DNA of 64,000 nt, from assembly GCF_025232395.1 (NCBI RefSeq), contig NZ_CP065938.1, forward strand, positions 1,240,001-1,304,000, in the 5' to 3' direction. Shown here piece after piece: positions 54,193 to 63,943 of this stretch (positions are counted from its first letter, which is position 1; each line of letters starts with the position of its first letter). The notes under the pieces were generated by a model. The model worked only from the letters and a program-made list of their open reading frames with translations. It was not told where the DNA came from and searched no databases. This stretch comes from Taurinivorans muris. Lineage in GTDB: Bacteria > Desulfobacterota > Desulfovibrionia > Desulfovibrionales > Desulfovibrionaceae. The translations under genes and the position numbers were made by a program.

Positions 54193-55230
54193 TTATTTTG
54201 TTTCTTCTTTAAAAGGCTCCGGAACATAACCGTCGGCATACTGATGGATGAGCTCATGGGCGCGCTGTGCAAGCAGGGTTACACCCGGTTTGGAAATCTG
54301 TTCGTCCGCCCCCACGGATTCCCCTTTATGACGGAGCTTATCCGTAATAAGGGAAGAGAACAAAATAACAGGAATTTTTTTCATATAAGGGTCTTCTTTA
54401 ATGGTTTTGCAAAGCGTATGCCCGTCCATTCTCGGCATTTCGATATCAGAAATGACAACTTGGATATAATCGCTGACATCCTTGCCTTCTTCAATGGCTT
54501 TTTTGCGCAAACTGCAAAGTTCGTCCCAAGCTTCCTGACCATTGGTAAAATCACGCACTTCAAAATTCGCTTCCTGCAAAAGCGTTTTCAGCATGTTTCT
54601 GATAAGGGAAGAGTCGTCACAAACAAATGCGCGGTAATTTTGCGTTTCTTTCCAATTGATTGCAGCATCGAGGCGAAGACCGAGATTAGGATTGAGTTCC
54701 GTCACGATTTTTTCAAGGTCAAGAATGAAAACAATTCTGTCCTCAAGACGGACAACCCCGGTAATGCAGCCTTTGGAGAAGAAAGACATGTAAGAGTTCG
54801 GAGCGTCCACGTCTTCCCAGCTGATACGGTGAATACGGTTTACGCCTGAAACTTTGAACGCTGTCGTCACATTGTTGAATTCCGTCACAACGACCTTAGG
54901 AGGATTATGGTTGAGCAAGCTTTGTTTTTCAAGCCAAATATTCAAATCAACCAAGGGAATGATCTGCGAACGCAAATTAAACGCGCCCAAAACGGAATCA
55001 CTTTGCAATTCCGGCAGCGGAGTCACATGAGGCAATTGGATGATTTCCAAAACTTTAGCAACGTTAACCCCATAATAACCGCGATAAATAGGTTCTTTGC
55101 CCTCTTCTTGAATCAATTTCAAAGCACTGGAAGTGCCTGAATCAAGCTCGGTCACAGGTTCATCAATATAAAATTCCACAATCTCAAGTTCGTTTGTACC
55201 TGCTTCCAATAAAATATTTGTTTGAGACAT
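54193..55230 (-). CDS. cheV: CheV chemotaxis coupling protein
   Basis: A 345-residue protein: N-terminal CheW-like domain (about 15-175; ELEIVEFYI, VLGAFNLRSQIIPLVDLNIWL) linking CheA to receptors, and a C-terminal receiver (about 205-335). The receiver has the acidic pair in AFVCDDSSLIR, the phospho-Asp in VVISDIEMPRMDGH and the Lys in ADEQISKPG. CheV is thought to help adapt or tune the kinase. Strong AGGAGG precedes the start. It follows ispH by 26 bases, so it is transcribed with envelope genes, not with other che genes. Confidence 0.94.
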   Translation of the reverse strand: MSQTNILLEAGTNELEIVEFYIDEPVTELDSGTSSALKLIQEEGKEPIYRGYYGVNVAKVLEIIQLPHVTPLPELQSDSVLGAFNLRSQIIPLVDLNIWLEKQSLLNHNPPKVVVTEFNNVTTAFKVSGVNRIHRISWEDVDAPNSYMSFFSKGCITGVVRLEDRIVFILDLEKIVTELNPNLGLRLDAAINWKETQNYRAFVCDDSSLIRNMLKTLLQEANFEVRDFTNGQEAWDELCSLRKKAIEEGKDVSDYIQVVISDIEMPRMDGHTLCKTIKEDPYMKKIPVILFSSLITDKLRHKGESVGADEQISKPGVTLLAQRAHELIHQYADGYVPEPFKEETK

Positions 55231-55256
55231 ATATTCCTCCTAAAACCGTCTAGCAT

Positions 55257-56180
55257 TCACCATGAAGCCAATAGCCTTTCCGCTTCATCCACCAAGCGTT
55301 TCGGGGTTGATGCTCCTGCGGTCAGACCAACTTTTTTAACGTTTTTAAAAAATTCTCTTTTTAACTCATCGGCACTTTCCACCAAAACTGTAGGGATATT
55401 TTTAGAAAAAACCAATTCCGCCAATCTTTTCGTATTTCCGCTTTCCTTTCCGCCTATGACCACCATAGCCTGCACACGTTCCGCAATAGCCAGCGCCTCA
55501 TCCTGACGGAGTTTCGTCGCATCGCAAATCGTTTCCAAGATAATCGGCTTTGTTGCCGCCACCTCAAGAAGTTCTTTTTTTATCGTGTCGAAAACAGCCC
55601 TGTCCTGTGTCGTTTGAGCGGCTAAAACCATTTCTTCCCGGTTATTTTTCTGCGCATAACCGATCAACTTTTCAGAATCCGGCGAAATGATATATTTTCC
55701 TTTCGCATAGGAAACCAAACCGTCCACTTCCGGGTGGTTTGCGTCGCCAAACAAAAGAAGCGTCCGGGTGCCTTGTCCGCCCTGCGTGGCTTTGCCGATC
55801 GCATTTTGGGCTTCTTTCACCCGCGGACATGTCGCATCCATCAGCTGCACATGGGGCAAATTACGCAAAAAACTCTCCGTACTGTACGGAATGCCGTGGG
55901 CGCGGATTAAAAGATTGAGCTGCAGCTGCCCCTCTTTTCTCTTTTCTTCATCGATTGTTTCCAAAAAAACATAAAAAGGTTCCAGCGCTTCTTTCACCGC
56001 CTGCACGGAACCAAAACAGCGCACCCCTTTCATGGCGTATTCTTCCAGCACAAAAGGATTATGGATGATGGGACCGAACGTGCCCACATGTCCGCCTTTT
56101 TCCACCAATACATCAAGTTTTTTAAGCGCTAAGGCGACCCCCATGCAAAAACCTGCCCGCTCCGAACGGATGACTTCCAT
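55257..56180 (-). CDS. ispH: 4-hydroxy-3-methylbut-2-enyl diphosphate reductase IspH
   Basis: Last enzyme of the MEP isoprenoid pathway, an iron-sulfur protein. The 307-residue product has the three cluster Cys residues: AGFCMGVALA near the N-terminus, MDATCPRVKEA in the middle and ETICDATKLRQ near 215, plus the substrate His in IIHNP, IRAHGIP and GDANHPEV. I chose the ATG at 56180 over a GTG two codons upstream. It starts 7 bases after the murJ stop; both isoprenoid and lipid II flow to the cell wall. Confidence 0.96.
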   Translation of the reverse strand: MEVIRSERAGFCMGVALALKKLDVLVEKGGHVGTFGPIIHNPFVLEEYAMKGVRCFGSVQAVKEALEPFYVFLETIDEEKRKEGQLQLNLLIRAHGIPYSTESFLRNLPHVQLMDATCPRVKEAQNAIGKATQGGQGTRTLLLFGDANHPEVDGLVSYAKGKYIISPDSEKLIGYAQKNNREEMVLAAQTTQDRAVFDTIKKELLEVAATKPIILETICDATKLRQDEALAIAERVQAMVVIGGKESGNTKRLAELVFSKNIPTVLVESADELKREFFKNVKKVGLTAGASTPKRLVDEAERLLASW

Positions 56181-56186
56181 ATGCAC

Positions 56187-57767
56187 CTACCTTTTCAAAC
56201 GCCGCAAAAAAGGCGAAATCAACAAGGTTATATTTTCCGGCATGAAATATTTTGCCACTATCAAATAACTGATCAGATACACTAAACCGGCAAAACCGAT
56301 TTGCGCGAGCTGCACCCACAAAAGCGGGATTTTTCCCTGCAAAAACAATTCGGAACAATACCCTCCCGCAAGGCAAAGGAAAAAAGGTATGCCATTGCAT
56401 AACACATTTTTCAACAAAAGACAAAGTATTCCCCGATAGGCTCTCTGAAAATATTTTCGGCCGGCAAACCATAAAGTTAAGGTATAAGCGATAACGGACG
56501 CGCTGGTCAGAAATGCCACGGAAACAGCTCCGAAACGGGGAGCGCAGTAAAAATAAAAAGGAATGATGAACACCGTTATCATTGAACCGACCAAAGCCGG
56601 AGTCACAGTATTTTCCATGGCATAAAAAGAACGTCCCAAAATTTGCTGAACACACCAAAAAGGCACGGCTATCATCATAATCTGCAAATAAGGGGCTGCG
56701 AGAACGGTTTCTTCCGCGCCGAATTGCCCTCCCTCGAAAATAAGTCCGAGAACGGGTTTTGCCGCAGCTATCATATAAAACGTAACGGGCAGAACCAAAA
56801 TCAAGGTATTTTTTATGGCGCTGTGCATAGTTTGACAAAAACTTTGCATATCGTTTTTTACGAACAAGCTTGCCAAAAAAGGAAAAGAAGCAACCCCCGC
56901 CGCCTGCGCCACAACCCCGACCGGAACCATCATGATTCTTCTGGAATAGCTCAGCAAACTCACCTCGCCCGTGCCTGCCATGCTTCCAAAAATACGGATG
57001 AACTGCTCATCCAAAACAACAATGGACTGTCCCAGCATAAGAGGCACGGCAAGACACAAAAAACGCTTGAAACAACGATGCTTCAAAATCCAATAAAAGC
57101 GAATGCCGTCCGCTTTCGCCGCAAGAAAAGGCAAATGGAAAGAACCTAAAAAAGCGCCCAGCAAAACACCCCAGCAAAACCCCTCCATGCCCTCGGCAAT
57201 GCCTAAATAAGGAAAGAAAACCCCGCACAGCAAAATCATGCCGTTATATATTAAAGGAATGAGAGCAGGCACGGTAAATTTTTTTCTGATATACAGCAAG
57301 GCGGTGAAACAAGCTCCGGGCAAAAAACAAATTTGCGCCGGCAAAATTATGCGTAAAAATTCCGTAAGCCGCACAAACTGCGTTTCGCTAAACCCCGGAG
57401 CGAGAAAAGGGACAAGATAAGGAGCGAAAATCCACAATACTGCCGATAAGACAACGACTATGCCGCTTGCCCAAATAAGAACGCCGCTGAAAAATTTCCA
57501 CGCATCTTCCTCGTCGTTCTCCATAAGTTTGGAAAGAAGAGGAATAAGGGTAATGGAAACATAGCCTCCCGCCAGCAAATAATTTAAAAAATCAGGCAAA
57601 ATGAACGCCGCGAAATATAAATCCGTTTCTCCGCCCGCCCCGAACTGCCAAGAAATAACCTTGTCCCGAAAAAGTCCCATAAAGCGGGAAACAAGGACAC
57701 TGAAGCCCATAATGAGGGCGGCTATTCCCATTTGCTGCTTGGCGTTTATTTTAGCAAACAAAGACAT
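56187..57767 (-). CDS. murJ: Lipid II flippase MurJ
   Basis: Flips the lipid-linked peptidoglycan precursor across the inner membrane. The 526-residue protein has about 14 membrane helices and family motifs: ALIMGFSVLVSRFMGLFRDKVISWQFGAGGETDLYFAAFILPDFLNYLLAGG at the start (helix 1-2 region with the conserved Arg residues) and QILGRSFYAMENTVTPALVGS late. Its start overlaps the rdgB stop by one base (TAATG). Confidence 0.95.
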   Translation of the reverse strand: MSLFAKINAKQQMGIAALIMGFSVLVSRFMGLFRDKVISWQFGAGGETDLYFAAFILPDFLNYLLAGGYVSITLIPLLSKLMENDEEDAWKFFSGVLIWASGIVVVLSAVLWIFAPYLVPFLAPGFSETQFVRLTEFLRIILPAQICFLPGACFTALLYIRKKFTVPALIPLIYNGMILLCGVFFPYLGIAEGMEGFCWGVLLGAFLGSFHLPFLAAKADGIRFYWILKHRCFKRFLCLAVPLMLGQSIVVLDEQFIRIFGSMAGTGEVSLLSYSRRIMMVPVGVVAQAAGVASFPFLASLFVKNDMQSFCQTMHSAIKNTLILVLPVTFYMIAAAKPVLGLIFEGGQFGAEETVLAAPYLQIMMIAVPFWCVQQILGRSFYAMENTVTPALVGSMITVFIIPFYFYCAPRFGAVSVAFLTSASVIAYTLTLWFAGRKYFQRAYRGILCLLLKNVLCNGIPFFLCLAGGYCSELFLQGKIPLLWVQLAQIGFAGLVYLISYLIVAKYFMPENITLLISPFLRRLKR

Positions 57768-58372
57768 TATTTCAAGTTCCCGAAAGCTTCAATCACTGCC
57801 TGCAAAGCTTTAGCCCTATGGGAACGCCCCATTTTGACGCTTTTTTCCATTTCGGCTCCGGTACATTTCAATTCTTCATCAAAAAAAAGCGGGTCATACC
57901 CGAAACCATTTTTTCCGCGTTCTTCAAAGAGCAATCTTCCCTCCCATGTTTCATGGGCTATGATTTCTTTTCCGTCGGGAAAAACCGCCGCCATGGCGCA
58001 ATGGAAAGCGCACCGCCTTTTTTCCATAGGCACGTTTTTCATTTTATCCAATAACTTCCGATTATTTGCCTGGTCTTTTGTTTCTCCCTCAAGCAGCGGA
58101 TAATCATTGGCATACCGGGCGGAAAAAATTCCGGGCTCGCCCTGCAGATAATCCACACAAAGCCCGCTGTCATCCGCAATGGCGATACATTTTAAATCCT
58201 TACAGACGTACCGCGCCTTGATAAGAGCGTTTTCTTCAAAACTTTCGCCGTTTTCCTCTATTTCCGGATAGCCGAAAGGCAAGGTTTCGACACAAAAACC
58301 GAAAGCGTTCAAAGGCTCTTCGAGTTCCGCCAATTTTCCTTTATTTTTTGTTGCAATGATTACTTTTTCCAT
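57767..58372 (-). CDS. rdgB: Non-canonical purine NTP pyrophosphatase (RdgB/HAM1)
   Basis: Hydrolyses dITP, XTP and similar nucleotides to keep them out of DNA. The 201-residue protein shows IIATKNKGKLAELEEPL at the N-terminus, IADDSGLCVDYLQGEPGIFSARYA (catalytic Asp) in the middle, and FGYDPLFFDEE and SHRAKALQA near the end. The start overlaps the trkA end by 13 bases. Confidence 0.96.
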   Translation of the reverse strand: MEKVIIATKNKGKLAELEEPLNAFGFCVETLPFGYPEIEENGESFEENALIKARYVCKDLKCIAIADDSGLCVDYLQGEPGIFSARYANDYPLLEGETKDQANNRKLLDKMKNVPMEKRRCAFHCAMAAVFPDGKEIIAHETWEGRLLFEERGKNGFGYDPLFFDEELKCTGAEMEKSVKMGRSHRAKALQAVIEAFGNLK

Positions 58373-59799
58373 GTGGTCAATATTCTGTTTTTATCATCTT
58401 GTTTAAATGTTTTTTCCCCGATAAGCGCATCAAGTTCATGCATCGCATTTTGCTCGCCCAAAAAAATCACATGATCGCCGGCTAAAAAGACAGTCTGCCC
58501 ATGCGGGATAAAAACCTTTTCGTCGCGCATATAGGCAAGCATGATCACATTTTTTGGAAAAGCAAGCATCATAAGGGGCTTGTTGATAAGCTGCGACGTT
58601 TCCGCAAGATACACCTCCATAACTTCCGCAGCGTCCGAAGCGACAGAAGCGAAAGCCACGACATTCCCTTGCCGGATATAGCTCAGGAACCCGTTCACGG
58701 CGGCAAGCCGCGTGCTTACGCTATGGTCGATTCCGATATGTTTCACAATGGGCAAATATTCCGACTTGTTCACACGTGCGACAGAATCCCTCGCCCCCAT
58801 GCTTTTCGCCAAAAGGCAAGCCAAAATATTGGTTTCTTCGTCCGCCGTGACAGCGACAATGACATCCATTCTGCCCACATTCTCTTCTTTGAGCAAGGTG
58901 GTTTCCGTAGCGTCACCATGCAAAATCAGCGTGCTGTCAAGAAGCGCGGCAAGTTCTTCGCAGCGGGCTTCATCCTTTTCTATTATTTTGACATCCAAGC
59001 CCTTGTCTTCAAAACGCTTTGCAAGCAGATACCCGATTTTTCCGCCGCCGACAATGCAGACAGAATGGAAAAACGCCCTGTTTTTCTTCAAAAACCGCAA
59101 CAAATCCCGTTGGGCGACATCCACATAAGCGAAGTAAACAAGGTCGTTTTCCTGCAGAACAACCTGCCCGTTGGGAATGACCAGCTTGCTGTTCCGGATT
59201 ATGGCGGCGACCATGATATTGTCACTTTTGACAAATTCTTTAAATTCAAAAAGTTTTTTGCCCACAAGTTCCGTATCTGCAATGTTATAGGCGACCATAC
59301 GCAAATGCCCGCCGGCAAATTCCGCATAATCCTGCGACGCCGGCAGGGACAGAAGACGGTCGATACTGCGCACGACTTCGCTTTCGGGGTGGACCATGAG
59401 CTGGATATTCAAACTTGTCCCGCCAAGGACATTGGGATATTCCTCATATTCCTTATTGCTGATACGCGCCAATTTCACAGCCTGCGGGGAAAGGGCGTTG
59501 GCAAAGAGGCAGGCGACCAGATTCACTTCGTCGTCATTGGTGACCGCAATGACATAATGGGCGTCTTCCACATGAGCCAAGGCAAGCGTTTTAGGCGAAG
59601 ACCCCGAACCTAAAATAGTCTGCACGTCCGCAAATTGGGTTATTCGATCCAAGCGGCTTTTGTCCTTATCGATGACAACGACGTTTTTTTCCTCTTGGGT
59701 CAGCCGCTTCGCAAGATGCAACCCCACTTCCCCCGCTCCGATTATCACAACGTTTTCTTTCACGGAAGAAAAAATATCCTGAATTTTTTTAAAAAACAT
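58360..59799 (-). CDS. trkA: TrkA, nucleotide-binding subunit of potassium uptake
   Basis: Peripheral cytoplasmic subunit that gates TrkH according to NAD(H)/nucleotide binding. The 479-residue protein has two RCK units, each with a Rossmann motif (VVIIGAGEVGLHLAKRL near 17; VCIVGGGKIGYLLAKRF near 240) followed by a TrkA-C domain. Length matches the double-unit form. I chose the ATG at 59799; a TTG at 59829 overlapping the waaA end is possible. trkH lies 54 kb away. Confidence 0.95.
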   Translation of the reverse strand: MFFKKIQDIFSSVKENVVIIGAGEVGLHLAKRLTQEEKNVVVIDKDKSRLDRITQFADVQTILGSGSSPKTLALAHVEDAHYVIAVTNDDEVNLVACLFANALSPQAVKLARISNKEYEEYPNVLGGTSLNIQLMVHPESEVVRSIDRLLSLPASQDYAEFAGGHLRMVAYNIADTELVGKKLFEFKEFVKSDNIMVAAIIRNSKLVIPNGQVVLQENDLVYFAYVDVAQRDLLRFLKKNRAFFHSVCIVGGGKIGYLLAKRFEDKGLDVKIIEKDEARCEELAALLDSTLILHGDATETTLLKEENVGRMDVIVAVTADEETNILACLLAKSMGARDSVARVNKSEYLPIVKHIGIDHSVSTRLAAVNGFLSYIRQGNVVAFASVASDAAEVMEVYLAETSQLINKPLMMLAFPKNVIMLAYMRDEKVFIPHGQTVFLAGDHVIFLGEQNAMHELDALIGEKTFKQDDKNRILTTWKK

Positions 59800-59822
59800 A
59801 CGATTTTTCCAATCAGCCTCTT

Positions 59823-61163
59823 CTAACAACGGGAAATATTTTTCAATATTTCTTCCATGACTGTTTTTGTACCACCAATTAATGGTTTAAGCCATATTTT
59901 AAAACGTTCTTGAATTTCAGCATGTTGTGTAAACTTTTTTTCAGGCTGCGCTAAAAGCGCTTTTGCAAGCATAGAAACAGAACTGTGCAGATAAAGCAAA
60001 TTTTCTTCTGCGAGATTTTTTTCCCGCTTCTCGAATACCCATAAGAAATTATGCAGATGCACGCCGCTATGCGGAACAATCCCATACGCAAGGGGCTCTA
60101 AAAAATTCTGCCCGCCCAAAGGAGCGAAGCTTCCCCCCACGACGGCATAATCGGTAAGCGCATAAAGTTTTTTCAAATCGCCAAACCTATCCCAAACAAC
60201 AATGTCTCCGGCTTTTATCTGGTCATTTTCAGCGAAAATATCGGAAACGAACCGCACATTCAGCCCTTTTTCCTGCAAAATCCTTTTCCATTCCGCAAAA
60301 CGCGCCACATGACGGGGAGCTATGCATACCGCGCTCTTTTTCTTTTGCCTGTGCAATGTTTCAACAAGAGGAACAAATTCCCCCTCTTCTTCCCTGCGCA
60401 CAGAGGCAAAAAGATAAATGCATGTCTTTCCGTCAAAAACAGCCTGCAGCGGATTTTCCTTTTTTTCCTGCATGGCAAGCAAAAGTTCATGGTATATGCC
60501 GTCAAATTTCATATTATGCATGAACGCGCATTCGCTCTGCGGAAAAATTTCCTGATAATGCTCCTTATCCTTTTCCCGTGTCGCAAAAATCTTTTTCGGA
60601 TTCACGCCTGAAAAAGCAGCCTTCAGTTTTCTGTATGCCGCATGCGTCTTATCGGTCATGCGGGCATTCACGACATACAATGCGGTCCCGTTCCTTTTGC
60701 ACATGAGCATGAAACAAGGCCAAAGCTCCGTTTCAAGCAAAATGCAGTTTTTCGGTCTTGCGAGTGAAAACGCCTTTTGCATGGACCTCTCATCGTCAAA
60801 AGGAAAATAGCAAAGCGAAATCAAAGGAACGGGAAGCGCATGGGTTTCCTGCCATTTCCGTTCAAAAGCCTGTTTGCCTTTTTGCAAAACGTCCATGCCT
60901 TGTTTGGTCATGCTCGTGCAAAGGATATGCATGCCCGCATGTTCGGCGGAAATATGCTTCAAAAGTTCAAGAGTGAGATACGCCTCTCCCCCGGAAGACG
61001 CCTGTATCCAAAGCGACACGGGATTTTTCCGGGCGAGTTCCAGCCAAGAACCGCCGACAATGCGTTCCCCGTATCCCTCGCTCAGGCGCTTGTGCCTTTT
61101 CAAAAAAGGCTTGACCGCGAACCACAGCAAGCCATATAAAAAAAAGAAAATCCTCTGCGCCAT
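59823..61163 (-). CDS. waaA: Kdo transferase WaaA (KdtA)
   Basis: Transfers Kdo from CMP-Kdo to lipid A precursor at the inner membrane, so the organism makes lipopolysaccharide. The protein of about 446 residues has an N-terminal membrane anchor (RIFFFLYGLLWFAVKPFL) and the GT-B glycosyltransferase pattern: SLWIQASSGGEAYLTLELL, LLETELWPCFMLMCKRNGTALYVVNARMTDK, APRHVARFAEW, and DYAVVGGSFAPLGGQNFLEPLAYG. The ATG at 61163 follows the stop of the small upstream gene by one base (TGATATG), which decides the start. Confidence 0.95.
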   Translation of the reverse strand: MAQRIFFFLYGLLWFAVKPFLKRHKRLSEGYGERIVGGSWLELARKNPVSLWIQASSGGEAYLTLELLKHISAEHAGMHILCTSMTKQGMDVLQKGKQAFERKWQETHALPVPLISLCYFPFDDERSMQKAFSLARPKNCILLETELWPCFMLMCKRNGTALYVVNARMTDKTHAAYRKLKAAFSGVNPKKIFATREKDKEHYQEIFPQSECAFMHNMKFDGIYHELLLAMQEKKENPLQAVFDGKTCIYLFASVRREEEGEFVPLVETLHRQKKKSAVCIAPRHVARFAEWKRILQEKGLNVRFVSDIFAENDQIKAGDIVVWDRFGDLKKLYALTDYAVVGGSFAPLGGQNFLEPLAYGIVPHSGVHLHNFLWVFEKREKNLAEENLLYLHSSVSMLAKALLAQPEKKFTQHAEIQERFKIWLKPLIGGTKTVMEEILKNISRC

Positions 61164-61164
61164 A

Positions 61165-61326
61165 TCATTTTTTCTTGCTTTCACGAATTTTAAAAGTAAT
61201 TCCCGCGCAAATGCCGCCGATTATTCCCAAAAGCACGCTTCTCGGCATATTGTCGGTCACTCCGAAAAGGGCGGCGAAAATTCCCAAGGAAGAACCTATT
61301 AAAAAACCTTTCCAAACAGGTGACAT
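61165..61326 (-). CDS. Small membrane protein, 53 residues, upstream of waaA
   Basis: A 53-residue ORF with a good ribosome site (AAGGA) and start ATG. It has two hydrophobic stretches (KGFLIGSSLGIFAALFGV and SVLLGIIGGICAGITF) joined by a short polar turn (TDNMPR), with a basic C-terminus. Glycine spacing within the helices (GxxxG-like) suggests packing in the membrane. Translation is coupled to waaA. The function is unknown. Confidence 0.8.
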   Translation of the reverse strand: MSPVWKGFLIGSSLGIFAALFGVTDNMPRSVLLGIIGGICAGITFKIRESKKK

Positions 61327-61473
61327 ATCGTATCCTTTATTTTTTCTTTTGGACTATTCTTGCTTTTTAGCAAGTTATGCGGATAATGGCAACGCAAAAT
61401 TTTAGCGCAAAAAATCCTTTTATTTTTTTCAAGTTCCGGATATATTGGACAAACACAATTTATCGGATTTGCT

Positions 61474-63390
61474 ATGAAAGAAGAACGTTTTGACTGTATC
61501 GTCGTAGGCGCGGGGCACGCGGGCTGCGAAGCCGCCATGGCCCTTGCTAAATTGGGACACAAGACCCTGCTTGTTACGGGCAATATCGACAGAATCGGGC
61601 ATTTGTCCTGCAATCCTGCCATCGGCGGACTTGCCAAGGGGCATTTGGTCCGTGAAATCGACGCTCTCGGCGGTTCCATGGGACTTTGGGCGGATGAAGC
61701 CGGTATCCAGTTCAGAATTTTAAACCAAAGCAAAGGTCCCGCCGTACGCTCAAGACGGGCGCAAATGGATAGGGAAGCCTATATAAAAACAGTAAAATCA
61801 GCTATTTTCAAAGAAAAAAACATCACCCTTTGGCAAGATATCGTTGAAGATTTAATTGCGGAAGAAATCCCGGAAAACAACGGGACAACCCATAAAATAC
61901 AAGGTGTTGTCACCGCTGTCGGCAAAAAATTCCATGCCCCGCACATTCTTTTGACCACAGGAACATTCCTTTGCGGGCTTATTCATATCGGCTTGGAACA
62001 TTTGGCAGGAGGCAGGCTTGGCGACGCGCCTAGCATGCATTTGTCCGAAGCGCTCAGACGCTTGGGCATAGAGCTCGGGCGCCTCAAAACAGGCACAACG
62101 CCCAGAATACGCTATGATTCCATTGACTTTGACGCGCTGGAAGAACAGCAAGGCGATTTTCCTCCCCCCACGTTCAGTTTCCACGGCGAAGGAGCGAAAC
62201 TGCCGCAGGTTTCCTGCTACATCACTTGGACCAACGAAAAAACCCACGACATCATCCGCTCAGGAATGGACAGATCCCCGTTGTTCACAGGCGTTATCGA
62301 AGGAACCGGAGCAAGATACTGCCCTTCCGTGGAAGACAAGGTCGCCCGCTTTCCGGAACGTGAGCGCCATCAGGTGTTCATCGAACCGGAAGGGATAAAC
62401 AGCGAAGAATGTTATCCCAACGGCATTTCCACAAGCCTGCCCCTTGACATCCAGGAAGGCATGGTCGCCAGCATCACGGGTTTGGAAAATGCAAAAATCG
62501 TCCGTCCCGGTTACGCTATCGAATACGATTATGCAAATCCCATTCAACTCAAACCCACCCTTGAAACAAAAAAAGTCGAAGGACTATGGTTTGCAGGACA
62601 AATCAACGGAACATCAGGCTATGAAGAAGCCGCCGCCCAAGGCTTATGGGCAGCTTTCAACGTAGCGGCGCGCCTTGAAAACCGCGAACCGTTCCTTTTG
62701 CGGCGTGACCAAGCTTATTTAGCTGTTTTAATTGACGAACTTGTAACAAAAGGCACGGAAGAACCTTTTAGAATGTTCACTTCCCGCGCGGAATACCGCC
62801 TGCTTCTGCGTGAAGACAATGCAGACCAAAGGCTCACTCCTATCGGACGCGAACGCGGACTTGTGAGCGATGAACATTTTGCGCTTTTCACCAAAAAACA
62901 AAAAATTTTGCAGGAAATTTTAACCTTGCTTCAAGAAAATACCATACGGCCTGACGCAAAAACAAAGGCTATCCTCGAGGAAATGAACGAAGCCGCCCCG
63001 ACAAAAGCCATCACGCTGGAAGACCTTTGCCGCCGCCCCAATATGCAGCTGAAAGACATTGCGAAATTCTTGCCGGAACTTGCAAAATATTTAACCGCCT
63101 ATCCGGAAATCTGCGAAACAGCGGAAATCATCACCAAATATTCAGGCTACTTGTCACGGCAGGAAGAAATAGTCCAAAAAACAGCCAATCAGGAAAAAAT
63201 ACTCCTGCCAAAGGATTTGGACTATACGGACATGCCGGGGCTTTCCCGTGAAATCCAAGAAAAACTCAACCGGGTGAAACCGCTCAATTTGGGGCAAGCC
63301 GCCAGAATTTCAGGAGTGACGCCCGCCGCTCTTTCCTGCATTGAAATCGCCCTCAAGAAAAAGGCGATGGAAGAGGAAAAAATAAATTAA
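61474..63390 (+). CDS. mnmG: tRNA uridine modification enzyme MnmG (GidA)
   Basis: FAD-dependent partner of MnmE in wobble-uridine modification. The 638-residue protein shows the dinucleotide fold [79 protein letters not shown] and, later, [18 protein letters not shown] and [17 protein letters not shown]. The C-terminal helical domain is complete. Its partner mnmE is at 28994-30550. The tRNA-Asp genes follow 75 bases downstream. Confidence 0.97.
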   Translation: MKEERFDCIVVGAGHAGCEAAMALAKLGHKTLLVTGNIDRIGHLSCNPAIGGLAKGHLVREIDALGGSMGLWADEAGIQFRILNQSKGPAVRSRRAQMDREAYIKTVKSAIFKEKNITLWQDIVEDLIAEEIPENNGTTHKIQGVVTAVGKKFHAPHILLTTGTFLCGLIHIGLEHLAGGRLGDAPSMHLSEALRRLGIELGRLKTGTTPRIRYDSIDFDALEEQQGDFPPPTFSFHGEGAKLPQVSCYITWTNEKTHDIIRSGMDRSPLFTGVIEGTGARYCPSVEDKVARFPERERHQVFIEPEGINSEECYPNGISTSLPLDIQEGMVASITGLENAKIVRPGYAIEYDYANPIQLKPTLETKKVEGLWFAGQINGTSGYEEAAAQGLWAAFNVAARLENREPFLLRRDQAYLAVLIDELVTKGTEEPFRMFTSRAEYRLLLREDNADQRLTPIGRERGLVSDEHFALFTKKQKILQEILTLLQENTIRPDAKTKAILEEMNEAAPTKAITLEDLCRRPNMQLKDIAKFLPELAKYLTAYPEICETAEIITKYSGYLSRQEEIVQKTANQEKILLPKDLDYTDMPGLSREIQEKLNRVKPLNLGQAARISGVTPAALSCIEIALKKKAMEEEKIN

Positions 63391-63407
63391 AAAACAGCAT
63401 TTTTTTA

Positions 63408-63436
63408 TTGACAAACTTTCAACTTCCATATACATA
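63408..63436 (+). promoter_or_regulatory. Possible promoter of the tRNA-Asp genes
   Basis: TTGACA (63408-63413) is a perfect -35 box; 17 bases later stands TACATA (TATACA is an alternative at 15 bases), a weak -10. It lies about 30 bases before the first tRNA. A GTGGC/GCCAC hairpin (63447-63461) sits in the leader. Confidence 0.4.
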
Positions 63437-63465
63437 TTTTTTTCCGGTGGCTTTCAGCCACTTGC

Positions 63466-63542
<77 letters not shown>

Positions 63543-63601
63543 CTAAAAAAAAAAATAATGCTTTGCATTTTTATATATTGAAATACGTTTCAAAACATTA
63601 C

Positions 63602-63678
<77 letters not shown>

Positions 63679-63686
63679 TTTTTTTT

Positions 63687-63738
63687 CATACTCCCCCAGT
63701 ATGATATGAGGTCAATCATAAGATTGACCTTTTCTTTT
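63687..63738 (+). terminator. Hairpin with C-rich loop followed by a rho-independent terminator
   Basis: TCATACT and AGTATGA (63687-63705) form a stem with a CCCCC loop; then AGGTCAATC (63709-63717) and GATTGACCT (63722-63730) form a nine-base stem followed by TTTTCTTTT. The second is the terminator of the tRNA unit. From 63740 to 63943 I see no gene; the DNA is AT-rich. Confidence 0.8.
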
Positions 63739-63943
63739 AACAATTAACCACAAAATTATTTTTTTCATTCCCGCAGCTTCATGATAATAATGCAATGACG
63801 CTCATCATGGGAAAATGCCACGCAGAAAAAACTCTCTCCCTACCCTGCTCTCAAAACTTTTCATAATAATTTTCCTGCAATATTTTGGAAATGCTCCAAA
63901 CACGTTTTAGCAATACCCAAAATTACACAAGAGCAAAACCGTT

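Noticed and set aside
58501-59613. Rightward open frame of 370 codons
   Set aside because: It is the complement of trkA, whose Rossmann motifs and coupling are clear; no ribosome site.
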